Shown piece after piece: positions 62,472 through 64,000 of a DNA stretch of 64,000 nt. The position numbers and the translations under genes are program-made. Within the stretch, counting starts at the first letter, position 1; every line of letters begins with the position of its first letter. The notes beneath the pieces were generated by a model. The model saw only the letters and a program-made list of their open reading frames with translations, was not told the DNA's origin and ran no database searches. The stretch spans positions 1 through 64,000 of the forward strand of contig NZ_CALUWS010000007.1 in the NCBI RefSeq assembly GCF_944324525.1. Reading direction: 5' to 3'. The stretch is from an uncultured Desulfovibrio sp. Its GTDB lineage: Bacteria > Desulfobacterota > Desulfovibrionia > Desulfovibrionales > Desulfovibrionaceae.

Positions 62472-63983
62472 TTACCTCGTGTAGTGGCTGACCAGCGCCT
62501 GGACAAGGGCGGGGATGGTGTATTCTTCCGGCATGATGTGGCAGGGCAGGCCGTGGGCTTCCAGCGTTTTGGCCGTCACCGGGCCGATGGCCGCCAGCCG
62601 CACGTCAGGATGCGCGCGCAGCGTCTCCGCCGGGATCAGCGAAAGGAAGTTCTCCACCGTGGAGGAGGAACCGAAGGTCACGCAGTCCAGCGTGCCGGCC
62701 CGCATGCGTTCCAGCACCTCGTCCTTGCGGGCGGCGGCGGGGATGGTCTCGTACGCGGAGATGACGTCCACGCGGGCCCCGGCCTTGCGCAGCTCGTCCG
62801 GCAGCACTTCGCGCGCCTTGGCCGCGCGCGGCAGCAGCATGCGGACGCCGTCCACCTTGCCGCGCGCCAGCAGGCCTTCCACCACGCCCTCGGCCACATA
62901 GCGCTCGGGGATGAAGTCGGGCCGGATGCCGCGCGCTTCCAGCGCCTCGGCCGTGGCGGGGCCGATGGCGGCCACACGGCAGAGGCCCAGGGCCCGGCTG
63001 TCCTTGCCGGCGGCTTCCAGCCGCTTCCAGAACCAGCGCACGCCGTTGACGGAGGTGAAGATCAGCCAGGCATATTCCGACAGGCGGTCGATGGCGGCAT
63101 CCAGTTCCGCATAGTCGGGCAGGGGGCTGATCTCGATGGTGGGGCACTGGATGACGTCCGCCCCGAGCTGGACAAGCTCCTGCGCCAGGCCGCTGGCCTG
63201 TTCCCGCGCGCGAGTCACCACCACGCTGCGGCCGAAGAGGGGGCGTTGCTCGAACCAGCCCAACTGGTCATGCAGGGAGCAGACCTTGCCCACCACGATG
63301 ACCGAGGGATTGCTGAAGCCCTGATCCACGGCGGCCTGCGGCAGAGCCGCAAGCGTGGCGACCAGACTGCGCTGGCGGGGCGTGGTGCCCCGGTAGACGA
63401 GGGCGGCCGGGGTGGCCGGGTCCATGCCGGCGTCCAGCAGGTTGCGGGCGATGTCGGGCAGGTTCTTCATGCCCATGACGAAGACCAGCGTGGAGGCGCT
63501 TTGCGCCAGCGCCTGCCAGTTGTGGACGGAGCCGGGCTTGTCCGGGTTCTCGTGGCCGGTGATGATGGTGACGGAGCTGGCGAAGTTGCGGTGCGTCAGG
63601 GGTATCCCCGCGTAAGCCGGAGCCGCGATGGTGCTGCTGATGCCGGGCACTTCCTCGAAGGGGATGCCCGCTTCCAGCAGGGCTTCGGCCTCTTCGCCGC
63701 CGCGGCCGAAAATGTAGGGATCGCCCCCCTTGAGGCGGGCCACCACCTTGCCCTCACGGGCTTTCTCCACCAGCAGCCGGTTGATGCCGTCCTGCGGCAG
63801 GGCATGATCGCCCGCCACCTTGCCCACGTAGATCAGCTCGGCGTCCTTGCGGGCATGGCCCAGCAGGGCGTCATTGGCCAGCGCGTCATAGATCACCACG
63901 TCGGCCGCGGCCAGACAGTCGCGCCCCCGCAGGGTGAACAGGCCCGGATCGCCCGGCCCGGCGCCAATAAGGTACACTTTCAT
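62472..63983 (-). CDS. cobA-hemD: CobA-HemD fusion: uroporphyrinogen-III C-methyltransferase / uroporphyrinogen-III synthase
   Basis: The 503-residue bifunctional enzyme makes uroporphyrinogen III and methylates it to precorrin-2, the branch to siroheme and B12. Residues about 1-240 are SUMT: VYLIGAGPGDPGLFTLRG, LKGGDPYIFGRGGEEAEALL, VPGISSTIAAPAYAGIPLTH. Residues about 250-503 are HemD: VVVTRAREQASGLAQELVQL and TFGSSSTVENFLSL. Precorrin-2 feeds the siroheme of DsrAB and other reductases. ATG 63983 follows GAGGAGGCGTCTAG. Such fusions occur in several anaerobes. Confidence 0.96.
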   Translation of the reverse strand: MKVYLIGAGPGDPGLFTLRGRDCLAAADVVIYDALANDALLGHARKDAELIYVGKVAGDHALPQDGINRLLVEKAREGKVVARLKGGDPYIFGRGGEEAEALLEAGIPFEEVPGISSTIAAPAYAGIPLTHRNFASSVTIITGHENPDKPGSVHNWQALAQSASTLVFVMGMKNLPDIARNLLDAGMDPATPAALVYRGTTPRQRSLVATLAALPQAAVDQGFSNPSVIVVGKVCSLHDQLGWFEQRPLFGRSVVVTRAREQASGLAQELVQLGADVIQCPTIEISPLPDYAELDAAIDRLSEYAWLIFTSVNGVRWFWKRLEAAGKDSRALGLCRVAAIGPATAEALEARGIRPDFIPERYVAEGVVEGLLARGKVDGVRMLLPRAAKAREVLPDELRKAGARVDVISAYETIPAAARKDEVLERMRAGTLDCVTFGSSSTVENFLSLIPAETLRAHPDVRLAAIGPVTAKTLEAHGLPCHIMPEEYTIPALVQALVSHYTR

Positions 63984-64000
63984 CTAGACGCCTCCTCTGG

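Noticed and set aside
1..64000. tRNA or rRNA genes
   Set aside because: No tRNA cloverleaf with a TTC-G-A-TCC arm and no rRNA-like sequence was recognised in the intergenic regions.

Overview
This 64 kb window is chromosome from a sulfate-reducing bacterium of the Desulfovibrio group. The evidence is a dissimilatory sulfite reductase operon (dsrAB plus dsrD), the membrane redox complex dsrMKJOP, long-form HisG, a CobA-HemD fusion, and coding style that is GC-rich throughout. DsrD together with a triheme DsrJ points to the Desulfovibrionaceae; I cannot fix the species from the sequence alone.

Layout. 1-7.6 kb: valS (minus), a BPL_N/amidotransferase-like protein, a ThiF-type E1 enzyme, a YkgJ cysteine-cluster protein, a small unknown protein and tyrS. 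7.6-9.9 kb: an orphan GT-B-like protein bracketed by short palindromic repeats, then a gene-poor stretch. 9.9-13.9 kb: an AMMECR1 protein and the dsrABD operon, with a promoter and a long leader. 14-18 kb: a three-gene operon ending in RlpA, then an MFS transporter divergent from a MarR regulator. 18-21 kb: an island of orphan immunity-type genes, repeats and a duplicated copy of the rpsA 3' end. 21-26 kb: rpsA, a Sel1-repeat protein, a DMT transporter and an XTP/dITP pyrophosphatase. 26-30 kb: fliD and fliS. 30-34 kb: hisI, hisG, a small lipoprotein, a TauE-like permease and a VKOR-like protein. 34.3-40 kb: an RsbRD-like gene and dsrMKJOP. 40-46.4 kb: a CCA-enzyme-like HD protein, rlmN, three tandem TM2-domain proteins, a frameshifted OB-fold gene, an NTF2-like protein and a cysteine synthase. 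46.4-58.6 kb: chemotaxis genes (cheV, cheW and three methyl-accepting proteins, one carrying two frameshifts) interrupted by a flippase and ilvD. 58.7-64 kb: a DegT aminotransferase, a GtrA-glycosyltransferase fusion, purN and cobA-hemD.

How the genes work together. DsrAB reduces sulfite using siroheme, whose precursor is made by CobA-HemD; DsrMKJOP links the membrane quinone pool to the DsrC/DsrAB cycle. fliD, cheV, cheW and one methyl-accepting protein each have a sigma-28-type promoter (about TAA-N3-TT, 11-nt spacer, GCCGATAA), so motility and chemotaxis look like one late-flagellar regulon.

The most distinctive non-coding feature is a roughly 147-bp MITE-like repeat made of four consecutive palindromes. 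It has nine full or partial copies in this window. No rRNA, tRNA or CRISPR array was seen.
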